A stretch of DNA of 64,000 nt from Nitrobacter vulgaris (GCF_002028545.1 NZ_MWPQ01000049.1:124001-188000), one strand, 5' to 3'; shown: positions 34,048 to 43,744, counted from the stretch's first letter. Translations and numbers: made by a program. The notes: generated by a model not told the origin, from the sequence alone.

Positions 34048-35634
34048 CTAATCCCACCTCACGCCGTGACGCGTGAGCAGTTTCCGTACTTCGACAACAA
34101 GATCGGTCTCGCTGACTTCAATCTGCGCCTCCGCCTGCTTCTTCAGATACTCAGTGCGGTCCTCGATCGAGGTCAGCCCCGCGCCCGCGATCAGATCCTT
34201 GATCTGCACCTTGCCGTTCGCTTTCTCATCGGTGCCCTGGATGATGGCGCACGGTGCGTTGCGCTTGTCGGCATATTTCATCTGCTGGCCGAGCGAATGC
34301 TTCGGATTGCCGAGATAAAGCTCCGCGCGAATGCAAGGCCCATCCGGCCTTGAAGGATCAATAGGAGAGTTGCGCAGCTCCGCGACCATTTTCTGGTAGC
34401 CCGCGATGTCGCCGCCGAACACGGTGACGACCACGGGGCCTGCTTGCGGCTTCGTGTCGAGCTTTCCGAGCATGGTCAGCGCCGCCTGCAACCGCGACAC
34501 CCCGATGGAGAAACCTGTGGCGGGAACGGGCTCGCCGCGAAAGCGCGAGACTAATCCGTCATAACGCCCGCCGCCGCCAACCGAGCCGAAGCGCACCGGG
34601 CGACCCTTCTCGTCCTTGGTTTCGAGCAGAAGTTCAACTTCGTAGACAGGGCCGGTGTAATATTCGAGGCCGCGCACGACGGAGGGGTCGATGCGGATGC
34701 GATCCTCCCCGTAACCGCTTGAAATGACGAGTTCGGCGATATCGCCCAACTCTGAAAGAGCGGCATTCATTGTAGCAGCGCCCTTCATAGCGCGGAACTT
34801 CTTAGGAAGTTCGCCATCCATGTGCCTATGCCATGTATCGTCGGGGAGTCGATTCACGGTAATTTTGAACTTCAAGCACTGACGAATTGCTTCGATCTGA
34901 TCTTCGTCGAGATTAGCACCCTTAGTGAAATCTCCGCTGTCATCCTTACGTCCCGAACCCAATAGTTTTTCGATTTCACTCCATTCAAACTTGTCAGCCT
35001 TATCGATCGCGCGCAGCACCGTCAGCCTTCGTCCCGCATTCTCATCGCCGCCGAGTCCAATGCTTTCCAGCACGCCATCGAGCACCTTGCGGTTGTTGAC
35101 CTTCACCACGTATTGCCCGCGCGGGATGCCGAGCGCTTCCATCGTATCGGCGGCCATCATGCACATCTCGGCGTCGGCGGCACAGGCCGACGGACCGGAC
35201 AAAGCCCCACCCACCGTATCGGCGTCGAACTGCATGAACTGCCGAAAGCGTCCCGGTCCCGGCTTCTCGTTGCGGTAGACATAGCCGGCGCGATAACTGC
35301 GATAGGGCAGCGCGAGGTTCTGGAAATTTTCCGCCACGTAACGAGCCAGCGGCGCGGTGAGATCGTAGCGCAAGCTGATCCACTGCTCGTCGTCGTCCTG
35401 GAACGAGAACACGCCCTCATTGGGTCGGTCCTGATCGGGCAAGAATTTGCCGAGCGCGTCGGTATATTCAAAAGCGGGCGTTTCGACCGGCTCGAAGCCG
35501 TAGCGCTCGTAGACCGCGCGGATTGTGTCGGTCATCGCGCGCGTGGCTGATATGGCCGCGGGACCGCGATCCTCCAGCCCGCGCGGCAGGCGGGCGCGAA
35601 GTTTCTGCGGTTTTTTCGGTTTCTTGTCGGACAT
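34048..35634 (-). CDS. hisS: histidyl-tRNA synthetase
   Basis: Class II synthetase. The 528 residues carry motif 2 ([25 protein letters not shown]), HisA ([12 protein letters not shown]), HisB and motif 3 ([19 protein letters not shown]) plus the C-terminal anticodon-binding domain. The insertion region (about residues 210-300) is encoded by DNA (34741-35010) of about 48% G+C, with some lines at 42-43%, against a much GC-richer remainder. The frame is intact, so it is a complete gene, possibly mosaic. A Lys/Pro-rich start ([11 protein letters not shown]) is normal for the clade. Confidence 0.96.
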   Translation of the reverse strand: MSDKKPKKPQKLRARLPRGLEDRGPAAISATRAMTDTIRAVYERYGFEPVETPAFEYTDALGKFLPDQDRPNEGVFSFQDDDEQWISLRYDLTAPLARYVAENFQNLALPYRSYRAGYVYRNEKPGPGRFRQFMQFDADTVGGALSGPSACAADAEMCMMAADTMEALGIPRGQYVVKVNNRKVLDGVLESIGLGGDENAGRRLTVLRAIDKADKFEWSEIEKLLGSGRKDDSGDFTKGANLDEDQIEAIRQCLKFKITVNRLPDDTWHRHMDGELPKKFRAMKGAATMNAALSELGDIAELVISSGYGEDRIRIDPSVVRGLEYYTGPVYEVELLLETKDEKGRPVRFGSVGGGGRYDGLVSRFRGEPVPATGFSIGVSRLQAALTMLGKLDTKPQAGPVVVTVFGGDIAGYQKMVAELRNSPIDPSRPDGPCIRAELYLGNPKHSLGQQMKYADKRNAPCAIIQGTDEKANGKVQIKDLIAGAGLTSIEDRTEYLKKQAEAQIEVSETDLVVEVRKLLTRHGVRWD

Positions 35635-35747
35635 GGCGCTCGCTGCTGTGTTTGTAGATTTCCGTCGTCTACAAAATCAGCGTCGGGTTACCAGCCGACG
35701 GGCAAGCGGGCAAGGCGAACTCGTTATCCCTCTCCCCTTGCGGGAGA

Positions 35748-37412
35748 TCAATTCACTAGCACCGCGCCGTCGCAGCGGATGCTGGAGACCCAGACATCCG
35801 CCTGCCCGATGCCGACGCCGAGCGTCGCCAACACCTGCGCCAGCACCTGATCGATTGACGCCGTGGCGCCGCTGATGATGCCCGTCACGGTCGGCCCGAG
35901 ACCGGGGACGGGCAGGCCCAGCGGCCCCACATTGATCTTGAGCGAGAGATCGCCGAGCAGGCTCGCGGTCAATGACGAGGTGAAATCGGTCGTGGTCACG
36001 GTCTTCTTCGTTTGCGCGGCAATGTCCACGTAGCTGAAGGACACCGGCGTCGGCGCGGTGTTGCCCATGCCGGCATGAGCGCGGCCTGTCACGGTGACTG
36101 CGCCGAGATTGACCAGAGTCGCCGCGCCCGGGTCCGGTTTGCTGGTGAAGTTGGTCATCTCGGCCGCCGACACGTTGCCGATCCAGGCGTCGACGATGCC
36201 GGGCGTGACGCCGAGCGTGACGCTGGAGGTGCTGATATCGGGACGGCCGCAGCTCACGGCGTTCAGCGTGGCCGTACCAGAGGCGACCTCGATATAGACC
36301 GGGAGATTGACGGCCGCGACCGGGCCGCTGCCAAGCAACTTGATCGATACCAGCACGCGGGTCTGCGCGGTGTGCACGCTCGCGCCTTCAGTCCCGACCG
36401 TCATCCAGCTTGTCCCTTGCGGGTGCTCGCCGATCGTCGCCATCACGGAGACGCTGGCGATGCCGGGTAGTCCGAGATTGACGGAGGCCGCGATCTGGTT
36501 GCTGCCATTGGCGATCGCACCGGTCGCCGAAAGCAGATCGAACGCCGAGACGCTGACGCCTGTTTTCGGTTTTGAGCCGACCGTCATCGCCGCATAAGGG
36601 CCGACGTCGATCAGCTTCCCCGGCACGATGGTGGTGGTTAGCCCGGCAAGCGCCAGCGAGACCTTCGACAGCGCCGTGGTCGCGGCATTCATGCCGTTCG
36701 CCGCCTGCTGCGCACTCAGCATCGCCGCCACGATGTCGCCGACCTTCACGTCGCCGGACAGCACGGAGTCGTAGGTGACGCCGGTCAGGTCGAGCCGCGT
36801 CGCCAGCGCATTGATGAAATCAAAGGCGTCGATGTGAGCGTCGATCAGCGACTGATAGTCCATCGCCGAAAGCGATAATGTCGTTCCCAACATCTGACCG
36901 AGAATCGCATTAAGCAGGCCGCCATTGAGCGAGACCAGCCGCGAGCCGATCGCGAACGAGGCAAGCGCGGTGCTCGCGGCCGTTGCCCTGCTGGTGATAT
37001 CGAAGTGGCTGCTGCCGCCGGTGAACATGCGCGCGAAATAAAGCGGCGTCTCGGCACGCAGCGTGACCCGCGCCGCGTTGGGCGCGCCGGTCGCGGGGGT
37101 GACAAAGCGCGCCTGCGGCGCCAGCGCTGCGTTCGCGGTGAACGTGCCGAGTTCGATGGAAAGCAGCGCGTTCGCCGGATAGCCGTTGGCCATCACGGTG
37201 GCGGCGGCCGCGCTCGTGGCTTTGCCAAGGTTGCCGGCGGCGACAATGGCCGCAAGGTCGGCGGCGCTCTGCGCCTTACGGCGGTCGGCATAGATCGACC
37301 CGACATCCACGCCGAGCGCGGCGCAACCGAGCACCAGCACCATGCACCCGGCTCCCATGATCGCGAAATTGCCGCGCGTATCCGAAATGAAGCGCCGAAG
37401 CAGGTTCCGCAT
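35748..37412 (-). CDS. TadG-like pilus-assembly/surface protein
   Basis: The 554-residue protein begins with the TadG hallmark: a short basic lead and one membrane helix (RGNFAIMGAGCMVLVLGCAALGVDVGSIYADRRKAQSAADLAA). It continues with a long Ala/Gly/Thr/Ser-rich, beta-type periplasmic region and only two late cysteines (VSCGRPD, IRCDGAV). No von Willebrand A signature (DxSxS) is evident. ATG 37412 is chosen; the 156 residues upstream in the open frame overlap tadE out of phase. It follows tadE by 11 bases. No cpa/tad motor genes are near. Confidence 0.8.
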   Translation of the reverse strand: MRNLLRRFISDTRGNFAIMGAGCMVLVLGCAALGVDVGSIYADRRKAQSAADLAAIVAAGNLGKATSAAAATVMANGYPANALLSIELGTFTANAALAPQARFVTPATGAPNAARVTLRAETPLYFARMFTGGSSHFDITSRATAASTALASFAIGSRLVSLNGGLLNAILGQMLGTTLSLSAMDYQSLIDAHIDAFDFINALATRLDLTGVTYDSVLSGDVKVGDIVAAMLSAQQAANGMNAATTALSKVSLALAGLTTTIVPGKLIDVGPYAAMTVGSKPKTGVSVSAFDLLSATGAIANGSNQIAASVNLGLPGIASVSVMATIGEHPQGTSWMTVGTEGASVHTAQTRVLVSIKLLGSGPVAAVNLPVYIEVASGTATLNAVSCGRPDISTSSVTLGVTPGIVDAWIGNVSAAEMTNFTSKPDPGAATLVNLGAVTVTGRAHAGMGNTAPTPVSFSYVDIAAQTKKTVTTTDFTSSLTASLLGDLSLKINVGPLGLPVPGLGPTVTGIISGATASIDQVLAQVLATLGVGIGQADVWVSSIRCDGAVLVN

Positions 37413-37423
37413 CGTGCGTCTCC

Positions 37424-37861
37424 TCAAAAGCCGCCGAACGGAATCGCCGCTGAGCGGATGATGGTCGAAGGCGGCGCCGGCACGAACGGCAACGTGTAAA
37501 TGATGTTGTCGGAGGCGCCGTAGTTGACTGTGACGACGAAGACGTCGCTGCCGGAGGTTGCCGCGCTGACGGTGAGATGTCCGGGCTGCAACAGAGGATA
37601 CGACCCGGCATTCGTCGTGACGTAGTTTTCGGCAAGGCTGATGCGCTCTGTCTCGCTCAAGCCCGCGACCGACGAACGCGCCGCTTCCGCGGCAAGTTGC
37701 TGCACGCCATGCACCATGGTGAGGTAGGCACCGAACACGACGATGCCGAACACCAGCACCAGGAACAGCGGCAGAAGCATCGCGAATTCGACCGCGGACG
37801 CGGCGCGGATGCAGCGGGCAAAGCGCGGAAGGCACAGGGCGTGGCGTGGCGAGTCTGTCAT
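37424..37861 (-). CDS. TadE-like minor pseudopilin
   Basis: The 145-residue protein carries the TadE signature: a basic leader then AASAVEFAMLLPLFLVLVFGIVVFGAYLTMVHGVQQLAAEAARSSVAG, where Glu five residues after the probable prepilin cleavage point starts the membrane helix. ATG 37861 is preferred to 37882. It precedes tadG by 11 bases, so they form a two-gene unit without the rest of the tad locus. The leader is AT-rich with TATAAT at 37907-37902 as a possible -10 box. Confidence 0.83.
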   Translation of the reverse strand: MTDSPRHALCLPRFARCIRAASAVEFAMLLPLFLVLVFGIVVFGAYLTMVHGVQQLAAEAARSSVAGLSETERISLAENYVTTNAGSYPLLQPGHLTVSAATSGSDVFVVTVNYGASDNIIYTLPFVPAPPSTIIRSAAIPFGGF

Positions 37862-38254
37862 GCGACTTATTGAGCCACACAACTATTAAGTGTGTGTGAA
37901 TATTATATCAATCAATAGTAGTATATTTCGACCGCAAAACGAGCGCGCGTCCGGCCACCGGACGACGCCGCAGATGTCCCGGCATTTTCAGCACGCGATC
38001 GATCACGCAAACTGCGTTTCGCAGGTGCGCAAAAAGTTCTAGGGTGGTTCAAGCTCAGACGTTCGGTTCATTTTCGCTGTAGGCAAGCAAATTTCTGAAC
38101 CTGAACACGCTGGAATGGTTGAGTTGACTCCAGTCCTTTCGAATCCTGAGTTGGCACCGAAGGCGCCGCATAGTGAAGTGCCCACCAACGCTGATGTTGC
38201 GCGGCGGAGGTCCGACATCATCCGCAACGCGCTGAAAAAAATGAGGGATCCCCG
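37862..38254. other. 393-base divergent region between tadE and the omega-aminotransferase
   Basis: The tadE side (37862-37930) is AT-rich, with a small dyad CACACA ... TGTGTG (37877-37898). The middle is GC-rich and featureless. The aminotransferase side contains a 48-codon frame (38115-38261) that overlaps the aminotransferase start; it is treated as doubtful. Confidence 0.5.
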
Positions 38255-39592
38255 ATGTTAGACAAGAGCCTTGCCCTCAACGTGCCGAACGATCTTGCTG
38301 CGTTCTGGATGCCCTTCACCGCTAACCGCGCCTTCAAAAAAGCGCCGCGGCTGCTCGCCGGCGCCAAAGACATGCACTACATCACCACCGACGGCCGCAA
38401 AATCCTCGACGGTGCCGCCGGCATGTGGTGCTGCAACGCCGGTCACGGCCGTGCCGAGATCGCGGCGGCTATCGCCAGGCAGGCCGAGGCGCTGGATTTC
38501 GCGCCGCCGTTCCAGTTCGGCATTCCGCAGGCCTTTGAACTGGCAAGCCGCATCGCCGAGCTCGCGCCGGAGGGGCTCGATCACGTATTCTTCTGCAATT
38601 CCGGATCGGAGGCCGCGGACACCGCGTTGAAGCTCGCGCTGGCCTATCACCAGCTCAACGGTCAGGGGAACCGCATCCGCCTGATTGGCCGCGAGCGGGC
38701 CTATCATGGCGTCGGCTTCGGCGGCACTTCGGTCGGCGGCATCGTCAGTAACCGCAAAATGTTCGGCGCGCTGCTCACCGGTGTCGACCATCTGCAATCC
38801 ACCTACAACCGCGACAAGCAGGCGTTCAGCAAAGGCGAACCGCAATGGGGCGCGGAACTTGCCGATGAGCTGGAGCGCCTCGTCAATCTGCACGGCGCCC
38901 AAACCATCGCCGCCGTGATCGTGGAGCCGATGGCCGGGTCGACGGGCGTGCTGCCCGCGCCGAAAGGCTACCTCAAGCGGCTGCGCGAGATCACGCAGAA
39001 GCACGGCATCCTCCTTATCTTCGACGAAGTCATCACCGGCTTCGGACGCCTCGGTTACGCCTTCGCCGCCGAGCGTTATGGCGTGCTCCCCGACATGATC
39101 ACCTTTGCAAAGGGAGTGACGAACGGCGCGGCCCCGATGGGCGGCGTGCTGGTGCGCGACACCATCCACGACGCCTTCATGACCGGCCCGGCGAATGCCG
39201 TGGAGCTGTTCCACGGCTATACTTATTCGGCGCACCCGCTGGCCTGCGCCGCAGGGCTTGCCACGCTCGATATTTACCGCGACGAAAAGCTGTTCGAGCG
39301 TGCTCGCGGCCTGGAACCGAAGTTCGCGGACGCGATGATGAGTCTGCGCGACGAACCTAACGTGGTGGACATCCGCACCGTCGGCATCACGGCGGGCATC
39401 GAGCTCGCCCCCAACGAAAACGGGCCGGGCGACCGCGGCTTTGCGGCCCTGAGATCCGCCTTCCACGATTACGATCTGATGATGCGCGTCGCAGGCGACA
39501 CGCTGGCACTTACCCCGCCGTTGATCGTCAGCGACGATCAGGTGGGCGAGATCGTCGAAAAGACCGCCAAGGTGATTCGCGCCGTCGCCTGA
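38255..39592 (+). CDS. omega-amino acid/beta-alanine-pyruvate aminotransferase
   Basis: Class III PLP aminotransferase, 445 residues. FWMPFTANRAFKKAPRLL, FCNSGSEAADTALKLAL, the PLP Asp in LIFDEVITGFGRLG and the Schiff-base Lys in FAKGVTNGAAPMGGVLV match omega-amino acid:pyruvate aminotransferases, which move amino groups from beta-alanine or other terminal amines to pyruvate. GAGGGA precedes ATG 38255. It differs from the ornithine enzyme at 17810. The exact amine donor cannot be told from sequence. Confidence 0.9.
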   Translation: MLDKSLALNVPNDLAAFWMPFTANRAFKKAPRLLAGAKDMHYITTDGRKILDGAAGMWCCNAGHGRAEIAAAIARQAEALDFAPPFQFGIPQAFELASRIAELAPEGLDHVFFCNSGSEAADTALKLALAYHQLNGQGNRIRLIGRERAYHGVGFGGTSVGGIVSNRKMFGALLTGVDHLQSTYNRDKQAFSKGEPQWGAELADELERLVNLHGAQTIAAVIVEPMAGSTGVLPAPKGYLKRLREITQKHGILLIFDEVITGFGRLGYAFAAERYGVLPDMITFAKGVTNGAAPMGGVLVRDTIHDAFMTGPANAVELFHGYTYSAHPLACAAGLATLDIYRDEKLFERARGLEPKFADAMMSLRDEPNVVDIRTVGITAGIELAPNENGPGDRGFAALRSAFHDYDLMMRVAGDTLALTPPLIVSDDQVGEIVEKTAKVIRAVA

Positions 39593-39713
39593 ACCATCGG
39601 CCCGATTTTCGGCGGACAACTTCAGAAAGACCCATCCGCCGAATCAGCAATAATGGTAGTGCGGGGGACTGGAAGCGCCGCAGATCGCTCCACGCCGGAA
39701 GCATTTACGCCAG

Positions 39714-41156
39714 ATGATTCGTATTTCCACGATTTTCATTGCTCTCTGCATGGTGCTGGTCTCCGCCTCGGTGGGTATCGTGCTCTACACGATTACGGGC
39801 CTGCGCGCGTCGGAGTCAGCCATCGTAGCGCTGACCGTCCTGGCATTCCTCATCCTCTACAATGCAGTGTCCATGCGGTTACGCGACGGCAACAACGCCG
39901 AAGGCCAGATCGCGGACCTGTCGCAGGGCGTCGCTGACCTTGCCCGCCAGATCTCCGATTTCGGGCGCCGCCTCGCGGCAGCCGAAAGCAAGATTGCCTC
40001 GGCGAATTCCGGTGGTTCGGACCGAGTTCAATCCGGCCTTCAATCCGCGCTTGGTGAAATCAACGAGCTGGGCGGACTGGTCAAGCAGCTCGCCGCCACG
40101 GTCGCCGCCCATGACGACATGCTGACCGACTTGCCATCAGCCGCTTCCGCGCCCGCATTCGAACCGGTGGCACCGGAGAGACCCGTCCACCGTGAGCCCC
40201 TCGCGAGGGCGATTGCACCGGCATTGCCTCGGACGGCCATCAATTCGGCACGGACTGACACCGACCTACAGATCCTGGCCATCCAAAACGCCATCGAGAC
40301 CGGCAGCATCGATACCTTCCTGCAACCGATCGTTACGCTTCCGCAGCGCAAGATACGCTACTACGAAGCGATGACGCGGCTGCGCAATGCCCGTGGCGCA
40401 TACCTCGCAGCCGGCGAGTTCATTCCAGCCGCCGAAGCTGTGGGCTTGATGGGGCAACTGGACAACACGATCTTGCTCCGCTGCATGCAAGTTCTGCAGC
40501 GGCTTCAATCGCGCAACAAGGAGGCCGGCCTGTTCTGCAACGTCGCCTTGGCGACGCTCGGAAACCCCACCACATTCGCGCAGTACCTCGACATTCTCGA
40601 AGCCAATCGTGCGTTGGCCTCCTCGCTGATTCTCGAATTCAAGCACGATACGCTGCGCGCTCTGGACATCACCGGAAGCAAACGCCTGGCCGCGATGACG
40701 CAGCTCGGCTACAGGTTCTCGGTCGACCATGTAGCGAACCTGCGAATTGAACCGCGCGAACTGGCCGACCGCGGCGTCCGCTTCATCAAGGTGCCCGCCT
40801 CGCTCTTGCTGGACCAGAAACAAACGTCGACCTCCGATATCCATCCGGCCGACATATCCGATCTGCTGGGACGCTTCGGCATCGACCTGATCGCAGAGCG
40901 GATCGAAGAAGAAGCGGCGGTCGTCGATTTGCTCGACTACAATGTTCGCTTTGGCCAGGGTTTCCTATTCGCCGCGCCGCGGCCGCTACGCCAGGATGCG
41001 GCGGAGGACACAGCTGACAAGGCAAAGTCGCGCGCCAACAGCGCAGCCAGACCGGGTGAAGTGGGAGCCGTGAAAACTGACGCGATCAAGCCCGAACGTT
41101 CGTCTCGCGTGACCGGCAACGCTGCCCTGGCACGTCGCGCTGGCGGCGCTGCCTGA
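39714..41156 (+). CDS. membrane-anchored EAL-domain protein, probably catalytically impaired
   Basis: The 480-residue protein has two membrane helices (about 5-27 and 36-52), a coiled coil (about 65-135), a linker and an EAL domain (about 183-425). EAL landmarks are E218 (YYEAMTRL), N276, E308 (LILEFKHD), K359 (RFIKVP), E395 (AERIE) and Q415. The metal-binding DDFG motif, however, reads SVDHVANL, with His339 in place of the second Asp and no Gly-Thr-Gly loop. Hydrolysis of c-di-GMP is therefore doubtful; it may bind it or act as a scaffold. It precedes the HAD gene by 14 bases. Confidence 0.88.
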   Translation: MIRISTIFIALCMVLVSASVGIVLYTITGLRASESAIVALTVLAFLILYNAVSMRLRDGNNAEGQIADLSQGVADLARQISDFGRRLAAAESKIASANSGGSDRVQSGLQSALGEINELGGLVKQLAATVAAHDDMLTDLPSAASAPAFEPVAPERPVHREPLARAIAPALPRTAINSARTDTDLQILAIQNAIETGSIDTFLQPIVTLPQRKIRYYEAMTRLRNARGAYLAAGEFIPAAEAVGLMGQLDNTILLRCMQVLQRLQSRNKEAGLFCNVALATLGNPTTFAQYLDILEANRALASSLILEFKHDTLRALDITGSKRLAAMTQLGYRFSVDHVANLRIEPRELADRGVRFIKVPASLLLDQKQTSTSDIHPADISDLLGRFGIDLIAERIEEEAAVVDLLDYNVRFGQGFLFAAPRPLRQDAAEDTADKAKSRANSAARPGEVGAVKTDAIKPERSSRVTGNAALARRAGGAA

Positions 41157-41170
41157 AAGCATCCGACTGA

Positions 41171-42025
41171 ATGACTGCCCTTCGTTTTATCGATCATCTG
41201 CGCGAGCCCGCCGCCGAAAGGGATGTCGTGCTCTGCGACGTCTGGGGCGTCGTCCACAACGGTGTCATGTCGTTTTCCGAGGCCTGCTCCGCGCTGAAAA
41301 CCTTCCGCAGCCGGGGCGGCACCGTCATTTTTATCACCAATGCGCCGCGCCCGGCCGACGCAGTGCAGCGGCAGTTGCGCAAGTTCGGGGTTCCGGACGA
41401 TGCTTACGATGGCATTGCTTCCTCCGGCGACCTGACGCGCAACTTCGTCGCAGAGCATCCGGCCAAGGCGATTTTCTGGCTGGGGCCTGAGCGCGACAGC
41501 GCGATCCACCAAGGCCTCGATCCGGTATTCGCGCCGATCGAGCACGCCGATTACATCGTCTGTACCGGCCCCTTCGACGACGAGACCGAAACCGCGGAGG
41601 ACTATCGTGCCCTTATGATGCAGGCGCGCGAGCGCAAGCTGCCGCTGATTTGCGCCAATCCCGATATTGTCGTTCAAAGTGGCGACCGGTTGCTTTATTG
41701 CGCCGGCGCCATCGCAGAACTTTATCGCGAACTCGGTGGCGAGGTGGTCTTCTACGGCAAACCGCACCGGCCGATCTACGAGCGCGCCATGGCCTTGGCG
41801 CGAGAGCAGCGCGGCAAAGACACGCCGTTAAACCGGGTGCTGGCCATTGGCGATTCCGTACGCACCGACCTCATGGGCGCGCACGCCTTCGGCATCGACC
41901 TGCTGTTTCTGACGCGCGGCATCCATTCCGAGCAATTCGCCGGCATCGACCAGCTCGATCCGGCCTCGGTCAAGGAACTGTTCGGCCATCCGCCTCTGGC
42001 GCTGATGCGCGAGCTGAGATGGTAA
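41171..42025 (+). CDS. HAD-superfamily hydrolase, TIGR01459 type
   Basis: The 284-residue enzyme has the family nucleophile motif DVVLCDVWGVVHNG, the motif II Thr/Asn region (GTVIFITNAPRP), CANPDIVV and the metal-binding end GDSVRTDLMGA. This is the NagD/PGP-like class, found in alphaproteobacteria next to ribF or EAL genes. The phosphoester substrate is unknown. It follows the EAL gene by 14 bases and precedes ribF by about 700 bases with cheY opposite between them. Confidence 0.9.
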   Translation: MTALRFIDHLREPAAERDVVLCDVWGVVHNGVMSFSEACSALKTFRSRGGTVIFITNAPRPADAVQRQLRKFGVPDDAYDGIASSGDLTRNFVAEHPAKAIFWLGPERDSAIHQGLDPVFAPIEHADYIVCTGPFDDETETAEDYRALMMQARERKLPLICANPDIVVQSGDRLLYCAGAIAELYRELGGEVVFYGKPHRPIYERAMALAREQRGKDTPLNRVLAIGDSVRTDLMGAHAFGIDLLFLTRGIHSEQFAGIDQLDPASVKELFGHPPLALMRELRW

Positions 42026-42094
42026 ACGAACAGGACGCGGCGAAGCCGCTGCGTCGCACGTATTCTGATCGCAAACCTGGGCTCGCCGGAAACG

Positions 42095-42490
42095 CTACGC
42101 CGGGACGTTGTCGGGAAATACCGCTTCGATCTTGTTCTTCAGCGTCGCGGCGTTGAACGGTTTGACGATGTAGTTGTTCACACCGGCCTTTTTGGCGGCG
42201 ATGACGTTCTCGGTCTTGGACTCGGCCGTGATCATGATAAACGGCGTCATCGCAAGATTGGCATCGGCACGGACTTCCTTGAGCAGGTCGTAGCCGGTCA
42301 TCGGCTCCATGTTCCAGTCGGAGATCACGAGACCGTACTTCTTGGTGCGCATCTTGTTCAGCGCCGCCGAACCATCGCTGGCGTCGTCGATATTCTCAAA
42401 ACCAAGCTGCTTGAGCAGATTCCGGATGATGCGGATCATGGTGTTGTAATCATCCACCACCAGAACAGACATCGACAAATCAACCGCCAT
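42095..42490 (-). CDS. cheY: CheY-like single-domain response regulator
   Basis: The 131 residues form a stand-alone receiver with D13/D14 (VVDDYNT), phospho-acceptor D58 (LVISDWNMEPMTG) and Lys in NNYIVKPF. It closely resembles the motility CheY of the group (MSVLVVDDYNTMIRIIRNLL). No che or fla genes are adjacent, so its chemotaxis role is inferred. It faces the HAD gene and is divergent from ribF. Confidence 0.93.
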   Translation of the reverse strand: MAVDLSMSVLVVDDYNTMIRIIRNLLKQLGFENIDDASDGSAALNKMRTKKYGLVISDWNMEPMTGYDLLKEVRADANLAMTPFIMITAESKTENVIAAKKAGVNNYIVKPFNAATLKNKIEAVFPDNVPA

Positions 42491-42731
42491 CTCGAGCCCC
42501 CTGCGTCAGATTTTCTATGTGCGCCGAAATCGCCAAAAGCCCGCTGAAGTGGGCCATCCTCGAAGCAAACACCGGTATTTTCCGCCGGTCACTCGCCTCG
42601 CGGGTAGTTTTGCATGATACCACCAGCCCTTAAACAGCGCGTTAACCGGCCGTCGAAAGGTGCCGCCGGACGCCAAGCCGACTTGACTTCGATCCGGCCG
42701 CAACGTCACGGTCCGCCACTGAAACCCTTCA

Positions 42732-43727
42732 ATGAACGCGATAATGGCCTCGGGATTCACGATTATCCGCGATATCGCTCCCGCTGCCGCTATTCCTAAA
42801 GGAGGAGTGGTGGCAATAGGAAATTTCGATGGTGTACACCTCGGCCACCGCGCGGTCATCGCGGCCGCGTTCGAAATGGCCCGCTCCCGCGGAAAGCCTG
42901 CCTTCGCGGTGACCTTCGAGCCGCACCCGCGGAAGTTCTTCAGTCCGAATGCCTCGCAGTTTCGCCTGACCGACGAAACCAACAAGCTGCGGCTTTTGGC
43001 GGGCACAGGTCTCGACGGCGCCGTGGTCATGACCTTCGACGCCGCGCGGGCCGGCACGACAGCGCAAGATTTCATTCACCAAGATCTGATCGAACGCCTC
43101 GGAGTCAGCGGCATCGCCGTCGGATACGATTTCCGTTTCGGCAAGGGCCGGGTGGGATCGCCGAGCCTGCTTGTCAGCGAAGCCCCGCGCCTCGGGATCG
43201 AGGTGGACGTGCAGCCTCCTATCGACATCGACGAACGCGCGGTCTCGTCCAGCGCCGTCCGCATGGCGCTTGCGGAAGGCCGGATCGCGGACGCCACCAC
43301 GATGCTCGGTGGGCCATGGTTCGTGACCGGCGAGGTGATCCACGGCGAGAAGCGAGGCCGCAGCCTCGGCTATCCCACCGCCAACATCCGCCTCGATCAG
43401 GATTGCGGCCTCAAGCATGGTATCTACGCCGTGCGCATCGGCCGCGGCAAGGGAAAGGATCACCACCGCTTGGACGGCGTCGCGAGCTTCGGCCGCCGGC
43501 CGACATTCGACAATGGCGCGCCACTGCTCGAGGTATTCGTGTTCGACTTCCAGGGCGACCTCTACGGGACCATGCTGGACGTCGCCTTCATCGGCTTCAT
43601 CCGCGACGAACTGAAGTTTGATGGTGTCGAGGCGCTGGTTCATCAAATGGACGATGACGCCGCCCGTGCCAAAACCCAGCTCGCCGCCGCGCCTGATGTA
43701 TTTCCGAAGCTGGGAGAGATCGGCTGA
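42732..43727 (+). CDS. ribF: bifunctional riboflavin kinase/FAD synthetase
   Basis: Makes FMN from riboflavin and then FAD. The 331 residues have the N-terminal FAD-synthetase (nucleotidyltransferase) domain (VAIGNFDGVHLGHRAVIAAA, about 29-45; GYDFRFGKGR; SSSAVRMALAEG) and the C-terminal kinase domain (GRSLGYPTANIRL, GVASFGRRPTFDNGAPLLEVFVFDF). ATG 42744 is an alternative start. The leader shows no FMN riboswitch core. The gene for the acetyltransferase follows 17 bases later in the same direction. Confidence 0.96.
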   Translation: MNAIMASGFTIIRDIAPAAAIPKGGVVAIGNFDGVHLGHRAVIAAAFEMARSRGKPAFAVTFEPHPRKFFSPNASQFRLTDETNKLRLLAGTGLDGAVVMTFDAARAGTTAQDFIHQDLIERLGVSGIAVGYDFRFGKGRVGSPSLLVSEAPRLGIEVDVQPPIDIDERAVSSSAVRMALAEGRIADATTMLGGPWFVTGEVIHGEKRGRSLGYPTANIRLDQDCGLKHGIYAVRIGRGKGKDHHRLDGVASFGRRPTFDNGAPLLEVFVFDFQGDLYGTMLDVAFIGFIRDELKFDGVEALVHQMDDDAARAKTQLAAAPDVFPKLGEIG

Positions 43728-43744
43728 AGACCGAAAAGCAGAAG

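Noticed and set aside
35726-35748. Terminator for tadG (CCCTCTCCCCTTGCGGGAGA)
   Set aside because: The arms are short and imperfect and there is no T tract. It resembles a common clade intergenic motif more than a terminator.
38258-39619. Reverse frame of 453 codons opposite the omega-aminotransferase
   Set aside because: Antisense shadow of a confident class III aminotransferase.
42491-42731. FMN riboswitch in the ribF leader
   Set aside because: The conserved core of the FMN element is not visible, and ribF in this group is generally not under that riboswitch.
42732-43646. Long reverse frame (305 codons) opposite ribF
   Set aside because: It is the antisense of a clear RibF protein; high G+C at third positions commonly keeps antisense frames open.
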